64,000 nt of DNA from Terriglobia bacterium (GTDB lineage Bacteria; Acidobacteriota; Terriglobia; Terriglobales; Acidobacteriaceae): contig JAIQGL010000003.1 in NCBI GenBank assembly GCA_020072585.1, positions 124,001 to 188,000 of the forward strand, read 5' to 3'. Below are positions 25,907-33,226 of this stretch, piece after piece. Numbering within the stretch: the stretch's first letter is position 1; each line of letters opens with the position of its first letter. The notes below the pieces were generated by a model, which saw nothing but the letters and a program-made list of their open reading frames with translations, was not told the DNA's origin and made no database searches. A program made the position numbers and the translations under genes.

Positions 25907-26173
25907 TCATTTCAGCTTCTTGGCGATCATTTTGGTGATCAGCTCCAGCTCGAGCATGATGTCGTCTTCAATATTGAGTCCGGCGGCGCGCATGGCGTTC
26001 AGAGGGTCGCGGCGGAACTGCGCCGCGTTCTTCGGCGATTTGGCGATCCACTCTTGCAACTGGTTTTCGACCTTGCCCAACTGATCAAGCAGGGGATCTG
26101 GTCCACCGGGAGGGGCGTTGCGTCGGCGCAAATCTATACCTCGCGTAGCATGATGGGTCAATACTACGCGCAT
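25907..26173 (-). CDS. Small acidic-tailed protein of unknown function
   Basis: The 88-residue frame has a variable basic N-terminus and a conserved-looking helical part: LLDQLGKVENQLQEWIAKSP, then AAQFRRDPLNAMRAAGLNIEDD, then IMLELELITKMIAKKLK. The FRRDPLNAMRAAG segment weakly recalls the DP-x-x-A-x-x-x-x-G core of NHLP-type leader peptides, but no modifying enzyme lies nearby. The start is uncertain: a TTG preceded by CGAGGT about 15 codons in would give a shorter product. It is convergent with the ankyrin gene and lies 81 bp downstream of the aminotransferase on the same strand. Confidence 0.5.
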   Translation of the reverse strand: MRVVLTHHATRGIDLRRRNAPPGGPDPLLDQLGKVENQLQEWIAKSPKNAAQFRRDPLNAMRAAGLNIEDDIMLELELITKMIAKKLK

Positions 26174-26254
26174 TCGCGAAAGAATTGTCCCAAGGGTTAG
26201 TCTACTCTCTTCTAATAACTTAAAAAGAGAACTCCATCAGATCTGCTGAGCCAG

Positions 26255-27574
26255 CTAACTTCGACTCGCCGCGCCAGCCATCGCCGGTGAGATCGCCATG
26301 AGCGCCTGGTCCATGATGCGAATGGCTTCATCCACATCGCTCTTGGTAATATTCAGTGGCGGTGAAGTCCGTATCACATTCCCAAACAGGCCGCCTTTGC
26401 CCACCAGCAGACCGCCTTTGCGGCATTGCTCCATGAACTGGTTTGTGGCTTCCGGCGCGGGCTCTTTCGTGGTGCGGTCTTTCACCAGCTCAATCGCCTG
26501 CATCAGGCCCATGCCGCGCACATCGCCGATCACATCGTATTTTCCTTTCAGCATTTCCAGCCCATCACGATAATACCGGCCGACCGTGTCCGCGTTGTCC
26601 ATCAGGCGGTCTTCTTCAATGATGTCAATCGTGGCTTTGGCCGCAACCGAGGTCACCGGATTTCCTCCGAACGTCGAGATATGCATGCCCTTGAAGCTGG
26701 CGGCAATCTCCGGGCGTGTCGCCGTGAGTCCAATCGGCACGCCATTGCCCAGCCCTTTAGCGGCGGTAATAATGTCCGGCGTTACTTCCCACTGCTCGAT
26801 CCCGAACCAGCGTTTGCCTGTCCGTCCCCAGCCCGTCTGCACTTCGTCGGAGATGAAGAGCCCGCCGTAGTCTTTTACGATTTTGAATACGATTTTGAAA
26901 TATTCCTTCGGCGGCGTAATGAATCCGCCCACGCCCTGGATCGGCTCGGCAAAGAAGGCCGCGATCTGCCCTGAAGTCGAGGTCTGGATCACCGCTTCCA
27001 CGTCCTTCGCGCAAGCCACCTCGCAGCTCGGATACGTCTTGCCCAGCGGGCAGCGATAGCAGTACGCATTCATCGCATGCACCACGCCCGGAGCCGGCAC
27101 CGGCAGTGATTTCCTCCAGGTGCCGTGCGCGGTCATCGACTGCGCCAGCTGTGAGCGGCCGCTATAGCCATGCCGCAGCGCCACGATTTCAAAGCGTCCG
27201 GTGAACATGCGCGCCAGCTGCACCGCGAACTCATTGGCCTCCGTGCCGCTGTTGGAGAAAAAACTCTGGCTGATCTCGCCCGGAGTGATCTGCGCAATCT
27301 TTTCCGCCAGCGCCACCACCGCCTCATTGGGAAAGACCGTTGAGGCGTGCTGGAGCTTGTCCACCTGCGCCTTGATCTTGCCGGTCACGCGCGGGTTCGC
27401 ATGCCCCACTGAGATGGTCACAATTCCGCCAAAGAAATCCAGATACTTGTTGCCTTCCACGTCCCACAGGTGCTGCATGCTGGCATGGTCAGTCACCAGC
27501 GGATCAGCGTAATAGGTGGAGATGGAAGGGAAGAGATATTGCTTGTGTTTTTTGAGGATCTCGTCTTTGGTCAT
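26255..27574 (-). CDS. Class III PLP-dependent aminotransferase (AGXT2-like)
   Basis: The 439-residue product has the fold-type I class III pattern: VEGNKYLDFFGGIVTISVGH, SNSGTEANEFAVQLAR, LFISDEVQTGWGRTGKRWF and the PLP lysine at K273 in ITAAKGLGNGVPIG. The closest match by pattern is the alanine-glyoxylate aminotransferase 2 or omega-amino acid transaminase group. The insert YCYRCPLGKTYPSCEVACAKD, with four cysteines, is common in that subgroup and may bind metal or form disulfides. Substrate cannot be fixed. GGAG precedes the ATG. No operon partner is evident. Confidence 0.88.
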   Translation of the reverse strand: MTKDEILKKHKQYLFPSISTYYADPLVTDHASMQHLWDVEGNKYLDFFGGIVTISVGHANPRVTGKIKAQVDKLQHASTVFPNEAVVALAEKIAQITPGEISQSFFSNSGTEANEFAVQLARMFTGRFEIVALRHGYSGRSQLAQSMTAHGTWRKSLPVPAPGVVHAMNAYCYRCPLGKTYPSCEVACAKDVEAVIQTSTSGQIAAFFAEPIQGVGGFITPPKEYFKIVFKIVKDYGGLFISDEVQTGWGRTGKRWFGIEQWEVTPDIITAAKGLGNGVPIGLTATRPEIAASFKGMHISTFGGNPVTSVAAKATIDIIEEDRLMDNADTVGRYYRDGLEMLKGKYDVIGDVRGMGLMQAIELVKDRTTKEPAPEATNQFMEQCRKGGLLVGKGGLFGNVIRTSPPLNITKSDVDEAIRIMDQALMAISPAMAGAASRS

Positions 27575-27777
27575 GGCGTGCTCCAGTAAGGATTGCTCAG
27601 GGAGATTGTAAAGCCTTCGGGGGTGGTTAAGAGCAACAAATCAATTTCCACCATGGAGGGCACGGAAAAACCAACTCCTTTTTTGAAACACAGAGGAAAC
27701 GAGGAATGCGGAGCTGTGCCGCCAAATTTCTTCTAAGCAGGTTTTAAGCAATTTAGACAAATGCCGTAATTCGTCTA

Positions 27778-27806
27778 TTGACATTGTCATTTGTGTACGC
27801 TATATT
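27778..27806 (+). promoter_or_regulatory. Strong sigma-70-type promoter for a structured RNA
   Basis: TTGACA (27778-27783) and TATATT (27801-27806) with a 17-bp spacer. The expected transcription start is about 27813, at the base of the first hairpin described in the RNA entry. Confidence 0.75.
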
Positions 27807-27812
27807 GAAATT

Positions 27813-27995
27813 GGCTTCTGCCGGGGAGCGGCGTCGGCGGAGGCGCAGCCAGCAATAAAAGCTGGCTGACCGGGGAAACCCGAAACGGCCTGCAACCCTA
27901 CAGTCTGGGGGCCCTCGTATCGTTCCCAGTTACCGTAGCCCCGCTTATACAGAGACTTAATATCTCTGGTAGTGCCTGCGGCTTGGGGCTATAGG
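27813..27995 (+). ncRNA. Candidate structured RNA of unknown class
   Basis: After the promoter the sequence folds by eye into many perfect short stems. TCTGCC/GGCGGA lies at 27817-27822/27836-27841. CAGCCAGC/GCTGGCTG has an AATAAAA loop (27846-27868). CGGG-GAAA-CCCG is a GNRA tetraloop hairpin (27871-27882). A domain closed by ACGG/CCGT (27885-27936) contains CTGGG/CCCAG. TAGCCCC/GGGGCTA (27936-27942/27985-27991) encloses CAGAGA-CTTAATA-TCTCTG (27950-27968). No open reading frame fits. I looked for tmRNA, SRP, RNase P, 6S and common riboswitch cores and did not recognise any. It could end near 28000 or continue to the terminator at 28115-28138. Confidence 0.6.
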
Positions 27996-28114
27996 TGTGT
28001 CCGGGTGAGATTGCCAAAATCGCCGGAACTGCCAAAATTGGAAATTGAAGAGCTTCGGCGGTAAGTCCCAACTAGACGCGCAGATTCAGCAATCCAAAAA
28101 GTTGAAAATCACAG

Positions 28115-28138
28115 AGCCACCCATGGGGTGGCTTTTTT
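28115..28138 (+). terminator. Rho-independent terminator between structured RNA and nuclease gene
   Basis: AGCCACCC-ATG-GGGTGGCT (8-bp perfect stem) is followed by a T run. It ends 14 bases before the start of the next gene, so it either ends the upstream RNA or acts as an attenuator for that gene. Confidence 0.85.
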
Positions 28139-28152
28139 ATTGGAGAAAAAGC

Positions 28153-28974
28153 ATGACAAAAGAAGAAATCAAGTCAGTCATCGTGGCGTGTGCCGAGAAG
28201 CTGGGGCATGTGCCAAGCCATAGCGAAATAACGCGTGAGGCGCTGCTGAGCCGGCGGCAGATCCGGCGGCACTTTGGAACGTATACGCGGGCACTGCGGG
28301 AATGTGATATGGAAAGGCGCGGCGGCGGTCATCGATATCCCCTGGGAAAATTGTTTCAGGACTGGGCGATGGTGGTGAGAACACTAAAAAAAGTTCCCAG
28401 CATTGCTGAATACGAACTGGTCAGCAGCCATACCCAGGGACCGCTTACCAGACGCTTTGGGAGCTGGCTGAACGTGCCGCAAGGAATGAAAGAGTTTGCA
28501 GAGAAAGAGGGATGGGCGGATGACTGGAAGGATGTGCTGGCGATTGTTGGCGAAGCGAACGGCGCGAAGGACGGGACGGCCAGATCAATCAGGCCAGCGT
28601 ACGCGTCCGTAATGGGGCCAAGGGCACAGTCAAAGGGGCCGGTCTATGGGCCATGGATGGGGCCTTTGATGCGTTCGCCCGCGATGGCGTACGGTCCGGT
28701 GAACGAGGCCGGAGTGGTGTACCTGTTTGGGACGCTGGCGGAACGATTGGGTTTTATGATGATGCGCATGCAGTCCGATTTTCCCGATGGCGAGGCGATG
28801 CGCCGGATTGAGGAAGAAAGATGGGAGCGGGTGCGGATTGAGTTTGAATATGAAAGCCGCAATTTCCTGAAGCACATGCACGACGCACACGAATGCGATT
28901 TGATCGTATGCTGGAGGCACAACTGGCCGGAGTGCCCTCTGGAAGTTTTGGAGTTGAGGAGCATTCAGCAGTGA
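28153..28974 (+). CDS. Homing-endonuclease-associated repeat protein with nuclease-like C-terminus
   Basis: From ATG 28153 (TTGGAG upstream) the product is 273 residues. Two N-terminal repeats match the homing-endonuclease-associated repeat. The first has VIVACAEKLGHVPSHSEIT...SRRQIRRHFGTYTRAL; the second has WAMVVRTLKKVPSIAEYE...GPLTRRFGSWLNV (about 3-55 and 70-125). These are thought to bind DNA. A linker leads to a C-terminal domain with DFPDGEAM, RVRIEFEYESRNFLKHMHD and CDLIVCWRHNW. This D...ExE pattern resembles PD-(D/E)XK-type nucleases and is a family I have seen with such repeats; catalysis is inferred. A structured RNA and a terminator lie directly upstream. Confidence 0.7.
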   Translation: MTKEEIKSVIVACAEKLGHVPSHSEITREALLSRRQIRRHFGTYTRALRECDMERRGGGHRYPLGKLFQDWAMVVRTLKKVPSIAEYELVSSHTQGPLTRRFGSWLNVPQGMKEFAEKEGWADDWKDVLAIVGEANGAKDGTARSIRPAYASVMGPRAQSKGPVYGPWMGPLMRSPAMAYGPVNEAGVVYLFGTLAERLGFMMMRMQSDFPDGEAMRRIEEERWERVRIEFEYESRNFLKHMHDAHECDLIVCWRHNWPECPLEVLELRSIQQ

Positions 28975-28995
28975 GGAAGGATGAGGCAGTTATGC

Positions 28996-29185
28996 AGGGC
29001 TTCAGCTTCTGAAGGTATCAGGGCACGGATTTATCCGTGCTGTTCAGACACAAACGAGAATTCCTTGCGCCGCAGGCCCGCGCGGAGCGAAAGCGGACGC
29101 GAAAAGAATCTTGTGCCGCACCTACGGCGCTCATCGTCATCCTCAAGTCTGCCCAGGGCTCACGCCCTGGGCTCAATAATCCCGC
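28996..29185. repeat. REP-like intergenic repeats
   Basis: GGGCTTCAGCTTCTGAA is followed by TATCAGGGCACGGATTTATC, with inverted arms GCACGGAT/ATCCGTGC (29023-29040). A further inverted repeat, GCCCAGGGC/GCCCTGGGC, lies near 29152-29173. The first two modules also occur together at 42056-42120. No gene is seen between 28975 and 29259. Confidence 0.6.
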
Positions 29186-29239
29186 CCTGCGGGCTGCGTT
29201 ATGCAAAAGCTCAGAAAAACACTTGACATGCTTCGATCT

Positions 29240-29261
29240 ATCTGTAACCATAGTTACAGAT
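29240..29261. promoter_or_regulatory. Palindromic operator candidate overlapping the HTH start codon, copy 2
   Basis: ATCTGTAAC-CATA-GTTACAGAT has 9-bp perfect arms and runs into the ATG of the HTH gene (A at 29260). A TTGACA hexamer lies at 29223-29228, 31 bases before the ATG. The layout is the same as at 8314-8355. Confidence 0.7.
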
Positions 29262-29535
29262 GGATAGACTCTCCACAAAACAGGTTGCCAAGAAGTTAGG
29301 TCTGACTGGCGCAAGCTTGAGCCGCTATATCAAGGCCGGCAAAATCACAGCTCCACCGGAAACAATGGCTGGGGGAATCAAGCTCCGCCTGTGGAGCGAA
29401 ACTGACATCGAACGACTGCGGGAGGAACTGCCCAAGATCGCCAACGGCAGGAAAACCCGTTACCAGAAACTTCATGCAAAACAAAAGGCACAGGGCAAAT
29501 CGCCTGTGCCCCACAAAACTAAAAAGAAGAAATAA
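29260..29535 (+). CDS. Small helix-turn-helix (excisionase/MerR-like) DNA-binding protein, module 2
   Basis: The 91-residue product begins MDRLSTKQVAKKLGLTGASL and continues SRYIKAGKITAPPETMAGGIKLRLWSETDIERLREELP, then KIANGRKTRYQKL and a Lys-rich tail. It has the same length and layout as the protein at 8041-8316, including the LPxIANGRKTR block. The two differ most in the recognition region, in line with their different palindromes. A perfect palindrome overlaps its start codon. The downstream cargo gene (29650) follows a conserved leader after 114 bp. Confidence 0.8.
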   Translation: MDRLSTKQVAKKLGLTGASLSRYIKAGKITAPPETMAGGIKLRLWSETDIERLREELPKIANGRKTRYQKLHAKQKAQGKSPVPHKTKKKK

Positions 29536-29586
29536 CCACAACCCTTTGGCTAATTGCTATTTGCCAATTGCTAATTGCTTCAAAAC

Positions 29587-29649
29587 GGACGCGCCCAGTG
29601 CTGTAACACCGAACGCGCCCTAACCAAAGTCGCCTAAAAAGGAGGCAAC
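29587..29649 (+). promoter_or_regulatory. Conserved 63-bp leader, copy 2
   Basis: GGACGCGCCC, then CACCGAACGCGCCC, TAACCAAAG, TCGCCTAA and AAGGAGGCAAC occur in the same order and total length as at 7973-8035. It ends immediately before the cargo ATG. Confidence 0.7.
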
Positions 29650-30042
29650 ATGGCTGTTACTGAAAGTAAACGCTCTTCCGCCCACGCGCAACCCGCCACA
29701 ACCTCAACCGCAAAACACCGCAGCTCCACCCGCAGACGGCAGCAGCTCCCGGATTCCCTACGCTCCACCGTTACCAAGCGCGGCAAGACCACCATCCGCC
29801 GCTTTCCCGGACGCAGCTTCCACCGCTTTGAAGAAGCCAAAGGCAAGGCCATCGACTACATCGAATTCTTTACCTCTGACGGCTTTCACAACATTGATAT
29901 CGCCTTTGAAGACAGAACCGCCATGCACTTCGTCATTGAGCCCAGTTTTAACCTGGAAACCGACTACGCCGACTGGAAGACCGGCAACTGGCGTTCGCTC
30001 AAACGCTGGCCGCCCATCCGCAGCGCAGGATCTAATTCCTAA
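29650..30042 (+). CDS. Small protein of unknown function (cargo of HTH module 2)
   Basis: The 130-residue product has a basic, Ser/Thr/Arg-rich N-terminus (about 1-55). A compact acidic and aromatic domain follows: FHRFEEAKGKAIDYIEFFTSDGFHNIDIAFEDRTAMHFVIEP, then YADWKTGNWRSLKRWPP. No known domain is recognised. It is not similar to the cargo of module 1 (7688-7972) although its leader is. AAGGAGG precedes the ATG. A perfect hairpin lies 9 bases after the stop. Confidence 0.65.
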   Translation: MAVTESKRSSAHAQPATTSTAKHRSSTRRRQQLPDSLRSTVTKRGKTTIRRFPGRSFHRFEEAKGKAIDYIEFFTSDGFHNIDIAFEDRTAMHFVIEPSFNLETDYADWKTGNWRSLKRWPPIRSAGSNS

Positions 30043-30044
30043 AA

Positions 30045-30079
30045 TGCAAAAAGGCGGACGCGCTCGCGGCGTCCGCCTT
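30045..30079 (-). terminator. Hairpin terminator, probably bidirectional
   Basis: AAGGCGGACGC/GCGTCCGCCTT (11-bp perfect arms, 30051-30061 and 30069-30079) sits between convergent genes. Reading the minus strand, TTTTTGCATTTT follows, so it best serves the beta-barrel gene. Confidence 0.7.
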
Positions 30080-30188
30080 GCTGCGCCATTGAGGGACCTT
30101 GCGTTACTCAAAACATCCAAACTGTACCACTACCAAAAATCCCCGGTGTTGCCCGTGGCTACGCTTCTGCCCCCATAGATCTAGAGGC

Positions 30189-30803
30189 TCAGAACCGCCA
30201 CACCACGCCGCCTGAATACCTAAAACTATTCTGGTGATTGCCGGTGGTGGTGGAAAGTCCGGACGCCAATGCGTCAATGGAGTTGAAATTCGTATATAGG
30301 TAATCCACCTGGGCGGCGCGGATAGCAAAGTGCCGGCTCAGGCCGATATCGACACCGCCGCCGAAGGCCATGGCAAACGCAGTGGCGCTGGTGATGGGCG
30401 CGGAGATTCCGCCGAGAATCGGTACGCTCACTCCGGCCGACAGTTTGGAATGCGCCGCGCCGAACAGTGCGTGCCCGAAGACCGAGCTCTTGCCAAAGTA
30501 AGCGGTTGCCGTGGGGCCGAACAGGAAGTTATAAAGGCTCTGGTCGGCGGAGACGGAGAACCCCAGGCCTGAAATGGAGGCCAGAGTGTGATAGCTGCCG
30601 CTCACGTCAGCGGTGAAGCCAAAATGCGGCGTGAAGTTGAAGGTGCCCTGGCCGTTCCATCCGTTGAAGTTGTTGCTGTTGTTGCGAACCAGGGAATATC
30701 CGCCGAAAATCGTGCCGCGGGTAGCAACATCGTTGCTGTTCTGGGCCATGGCCATGAAGGGTAGACACAAAAAGACACATATTGAAATCACAAGTCTGCG
30801 CAT
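30189..30803 (-). CDS. Outer-membrane beta-barrel protein
   Basis: From ATG 30803 (AGGAGG 6 bases upstream) the product is 204 residues with a signal peptide (MRRLVISICVFLCLPFMAMAQ). The mature part is an eight-strand-like barrel with alternating aromatic and polar residues, e.g. GTIFGGYSLVRNN, GTFNFTPHFGFTADVSGSYH and ALFGAAHSKLSAGVS. It ends in a terminal aromatic (GGVVWRF), the usual outer-membrane insertion signal. It resembles OmpA-like porin-family proteins of Acidobacteria; the ligand is unknown. A longer frame to 30863 has no export signal and is not used. Confidence 0.8.
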   Translation of the reverse strand: MRRLVISICVFLCLPFMAMAQNSNDVATRGTIFGGYSLVRNNSNNFNGWNGQGTFNFTPHFGFTADVSGSYHTLASISGLGFSVSADQSLYNFLFGPTATAYFGKSSVFGHALFGAAHSKLSAGVSVPILGGISAPITSATAFAMAFGGGVDIGLSRHFAIRAAQVDYLYTNFNSIDALASGLSTTTGNHQNSFRYSGGVVWRF

Positions 30804-31093
30804 GCTCGCCTCCTGAAGAGGAATTCTCATATATGTGAGATGCGGGGTTACGAGCGCACGCAATGGTTATATGGTGTCAAGAAATGTATTGCTCAGAGTG
30901 GGATGCATTGAAGAATTGTAATGATTGGCGGTGGTCAGTTCCGTCCCGCAAAGCATCAGGCCTTTCTTGGCGCAATCGGCGCTGCGTCATCGTCCGAGAC
31001 CAGCAGACTGATACAATCTGCCCAACGAGTTGTTGACACTTAACCTGACTCAAGACGAGAAATCTTGCAGCCCCACAAGGAGGAAAAAATCCA
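30804..31093. other. Divergent intergenic region, nothing assignable
   Basis: The spacer between the divergent barrel and cupin genes holds no gene or clear structured element. A TTGACA-like hexamer near 31032 has no good -10 at 17 bp. Confidence 0.5.
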
Positions 31094-31534
31094 ATGTATA
31101 GGAAAGCGTTTTCGGTCCTGGTATTGGCGCCTTTGCTGGCGGTCAGCGCCGGCTTGGCGCAAGATCCCACCAAGGTGGAATCGACACACTACAGGTTAGG
31201 CTTTGAAAACGAGCGAGTGCAGGTTGTTTATATCCACTATGGACCGCACGAGAAGTCAACAATGCATGACCACCCCGGCGGCGTTGTGGTGAACCTCACC
31301 AACGGCCATCTGAAATTTACCGACCCAAAAGGGAGTGTCCAGGACATACGGGCGATTCACGGTGAAGCAAGGTGGTTTCCGCCGTTCAAGCACAAGGTTG
31401 AGAACCTGAGCGACACTGCCTATGACGGCATTTACATTGCAGTCAAGGGGAATGCCGGTTCAACCGCAAACGCGCAGGGCATGGATGAAATGACAGCGCA
31501 GATCGTGCTTGCCGCATTGCGGTCCCAGCATTGA
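31094..31534 (+). CDS. Secreted cupin-domain protein
   Basis: The 146-residue product carries a signal peptide (MYRKAFSVLVLAPLLAVSAGLAQ) and a single cupin barrel. YGPHEKSTMHDHPGGVVVNLTNG matches cupin motif 1 with metal-ligand histidines, and GEARWFPPFKHKVENLSD supplies motif 2. Members bind a divalent metal and may be oxygenases, isomerases or binding proteins; this one is unassigned. AAGGAGG lies 10 bases upstream of the ATG. Confidence 0.8.
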   Translation: MYRKAFSVLVLAPLLAVSAGLAQDPTKVESTHYRLGFENERVQVVYIHYGPHEKSTMHDHPGGVVVNLTNGHLKFTDPKGSVQDIRAIHGEARWFPPFKHKVENLSDTAYDGIYIAVKGNAGSTANAQGMDEMTAQIVLAALRSQH

Positions 31535-31655
31535 ACCCTACGTGTACCCCGTCACACTAAGGCAAGAGAAAAACAAATCAAAAAGATGGGCGGTGCAGAG
31601 CGCCGTAAAGACTTCCTTTGTTTTCTCCGCGGCTCCGCGGTGAAAAATTCCTGGT

Positions 31656-32192
31656 CTACCCCGGTATTGCGGCCAGAATATCTTTGGGCGCGGCGTTGTC
31701 ACCAAACGTCTCACTCACGTGGACGAAGAGGTCTTTGTTTCCTGGCGCAAACACAAAACTGCCGCCGAGTTGCAATGGGTCTTTTCCCAGTTTGTGTTGT
31801 TTGTGGCCGCCGGCCTTGGCGCGGCGGCGGGCCTGCATGTTGTCGCGCCGCAGAAGGTGGAGCAGGGAAGCGTGCTTCAGGCCAACGGTCTTGTAGGCTT
31901 CGCGCTTCTCGTCAATCAGGAGCGGGAACTTGATGCCGGTTTTTTCGCGGAAGAACTTGGCATAGCTGACGTCGCCCAGACCAACCACGGCGATCCGCGC
32001 GCCTTTGCTGCGGAACTGCTCCTCGAATTCGCGCAACTGCGCGACGTGTTCACCGCAGAAAATTCAACCGTAATGGCGGAGAAAGACCAGCACTGCCGGA
32101 CCGCTTTGCCACAGAGAGCCCAGGCGCATTGACTTGCCCTCTGGGTCGGGCAGGGTAATTCCCGCAAGCTTGCTGCTGAATGATTCAGCCAT
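31656..32192 (-). CDS. Peroxiredoxin-like (AhpC/TSA-type) protein, probable selenoprotein with in-frame UGA
   Basis: Read from ATG 32192 on the minus strand, the frame gives MAESFSSKLAGITLPDPEGK ... AVLVFLRHYG, then UGA (32066-32064, codon 43). It continues IFCGEHVAQLREFEEQFRSK ... RIAVVGLGDVSYAKFFREKTG to a normal stop at 31656, 178 residues in all. This is a complete thioredoxin-fold AhpC/TSA_2-type protein in which UGA replaces the first Cys of the RHYGCxFC redox motif. A stem-loop suited to a bacterial SECIS follows. The simplest reading is selenocysteine in a UxxC motif. An ATG-initiated frame starting inside the gene (32036) would lack the active site. A nonsense mutation cannot be excluded without selA/selB/selC evidence. 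Confidence 0.8.
32029..32044 (-). promoter_or_regulatory. Candidate bacterial SECIS stem-loop
   Basis: Downstream of the UGA, UCGCGC-AGUU-GCGCGA forms a 6-bp stem with a 4-base loop. The loop starts 26 bases after the UGA and has G at its second position. This agrees with the published bacterial SECIS pattern (small apical loop with an early G, about 16-37 bases from the UGA). Confidence 0.6.
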
Positions 32193-32365
32193 GCCGACAT
32201 TCTCTTGGGTGCTGGCAAGGCTGTCAAGCCAATGCACTGATTATGGCGGCAGATGTCAGCCTGCCCATGTTGAGACATATATATAAGGAGGAAAGAAGCC
32301 GGATTTTCAAATTTAAAATTGGAAATTTAAAAATAACTTCAAGGATTTGTTATGCTTGCCTCGGT

Positions 32366-33226
32366 ATGCGAGAAATCCGTGGTGCAGTTGCAGTTGTAAC
32401 CGGAGCGGCGTCAGGAATCGGCCGCGCCCTGGCGGTGGATCTGGCAAAACTTGGCGCTCAGCTTGCTCTGGCCGATTTGAACACCGTCGGGCTGGAAGAG
32501 ACGCGCAAGCTTCTGGGGCCGGCTATCGCCCGTACTTATTCGGTGGACGTCTCTCAGGCCGCGGCGGTGGAAGACTTTGCGCGCAGGGTGCAACAGGATT
32601 TTGGCCGCGCATCACTACTGGTGAACAATGCCGGCGTGGCGTTGATGGGGACATTTGCTGAAGTCTCACTGGAAGACATGCAGTGGCTGATCGGCATTAA
32701 TTTCTGGGGCGTGGTCCACGGATGCAAGTTTTTTCTGCCGCTGCTGCAACGTGAACCCGATGCGCACATCGTGAACGTCTCAAGTATCTTTGGTCTGATT
32801 GGCCCGCCGGGACAGACGGCGTATGCGTCGAGCAAGTTTGCCGTTCGCGGGTTCAGTGAGTCGCTGCGCGAAGAGCTGCGCGCAGGCTCGGCGATTAAGG
32901 TTACATCCGTTCATCCGGCAGGAATCGCTACGCCGATTGCACACAACGCGCGGGCTTTCAGCGGCGCCACAGCGGCAGTCAGGCAGGAAGCCGAAGAATA
33001 CTTCAAGAAAGTTGCCGTGATTACGCCGGAAGAAGCTGCGCGCGTGATTGTGAAAGGGATTCTGGGAAACAAGAACCGTGTGCTGATCGGCGCGGACGCT
33101 TACAGGATTGACCGGATACAGCGTCTTTTTCCCGCCCGCGCCAGCGCCATGTTTGCCAACTGGCTGGAGAAACGCCGGGGGAAGAAAGAGCCGGAGCCGG
33201 TGGCAAGCGTCTCCAAAACCGTATAG
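32366..33226 (+). CDS. Short-chain dehydrogenase/reductase
   Basis: From ATG 32366 the product is 286 residues with a classical SDR layout. VVTGAASGIGRAL is the cofactor glycine motif, LVNNAGVALMG the NNAG motif, and NVSSIFGLIGPPGQTAYASSKFAV gives the Ser-Tyr-Lys active site (YASSK). The segment ADLN after the second strand suggests NAD(H). It lies divergent from the selenoprotein-like gene. The C-terminal 50 residues (RIDRIQRLFPARASAMFANWLEK) resemble acetoin or lipid-related SDRs. Substrate unknown. Confidence 0.88.
   Translation: MREIRGAVAVVTGAASGIGRALAVDLAKLGAQLALADLNTVGLEETRKLLGPAIARTYSVDVSQAAAVEDFARRVQQDFGRASLLVNNAGVALMGTFAEVSLEDMQWLIGINFWGVVHGCKFFLPLLQREPDAHIVNVSSIFGLIGPPGQTAYASSKFAVRGFSESLREELRAGSAIKVTSVHPAGIATPIAHNARAFSGATAAVRQEAEEYFKKVAVITPEEAARVIVKGILGNKNRVLIGADAYRIDRIQRLFPARASAMFANWLEKRRGKKEPEPVASVSKTV

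Noticed and set aside
27940-28075. A complete group I intron
   Set aside because: Only an R-like element (CAGAGACTTAA) and a possible S-like TAAGTCC are present; that R-like segment also forms a perfect local hairpin, and no convincing P and Q elements or exon context was found.
27813-28138. tmRNA, SRP RNA, RNase P RNA or 6S RNA
   Set aside because: No tRNA-like ends, SRP or RNase P signature blocks were found, and the visible stems form several local hairpins rather than the single long rod of 6S.
31656-32192. A frameshift or sequencing error instead of selenocysteine
   Set aside because: Both halves are in the same frame, the UGA replaces one specific Cys codon, and a SECIS-like hairpin follows; a random error at that exact codon is less likely, though not excluded.
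31916-32278. A 120-codon minus-strand frame overlapping the UGA region
   Set aside because: It is an alternative frame of the peroxiredoxin-like gene; its protein has no domain, whereas the UGA-containing frame is family-like on both sides.
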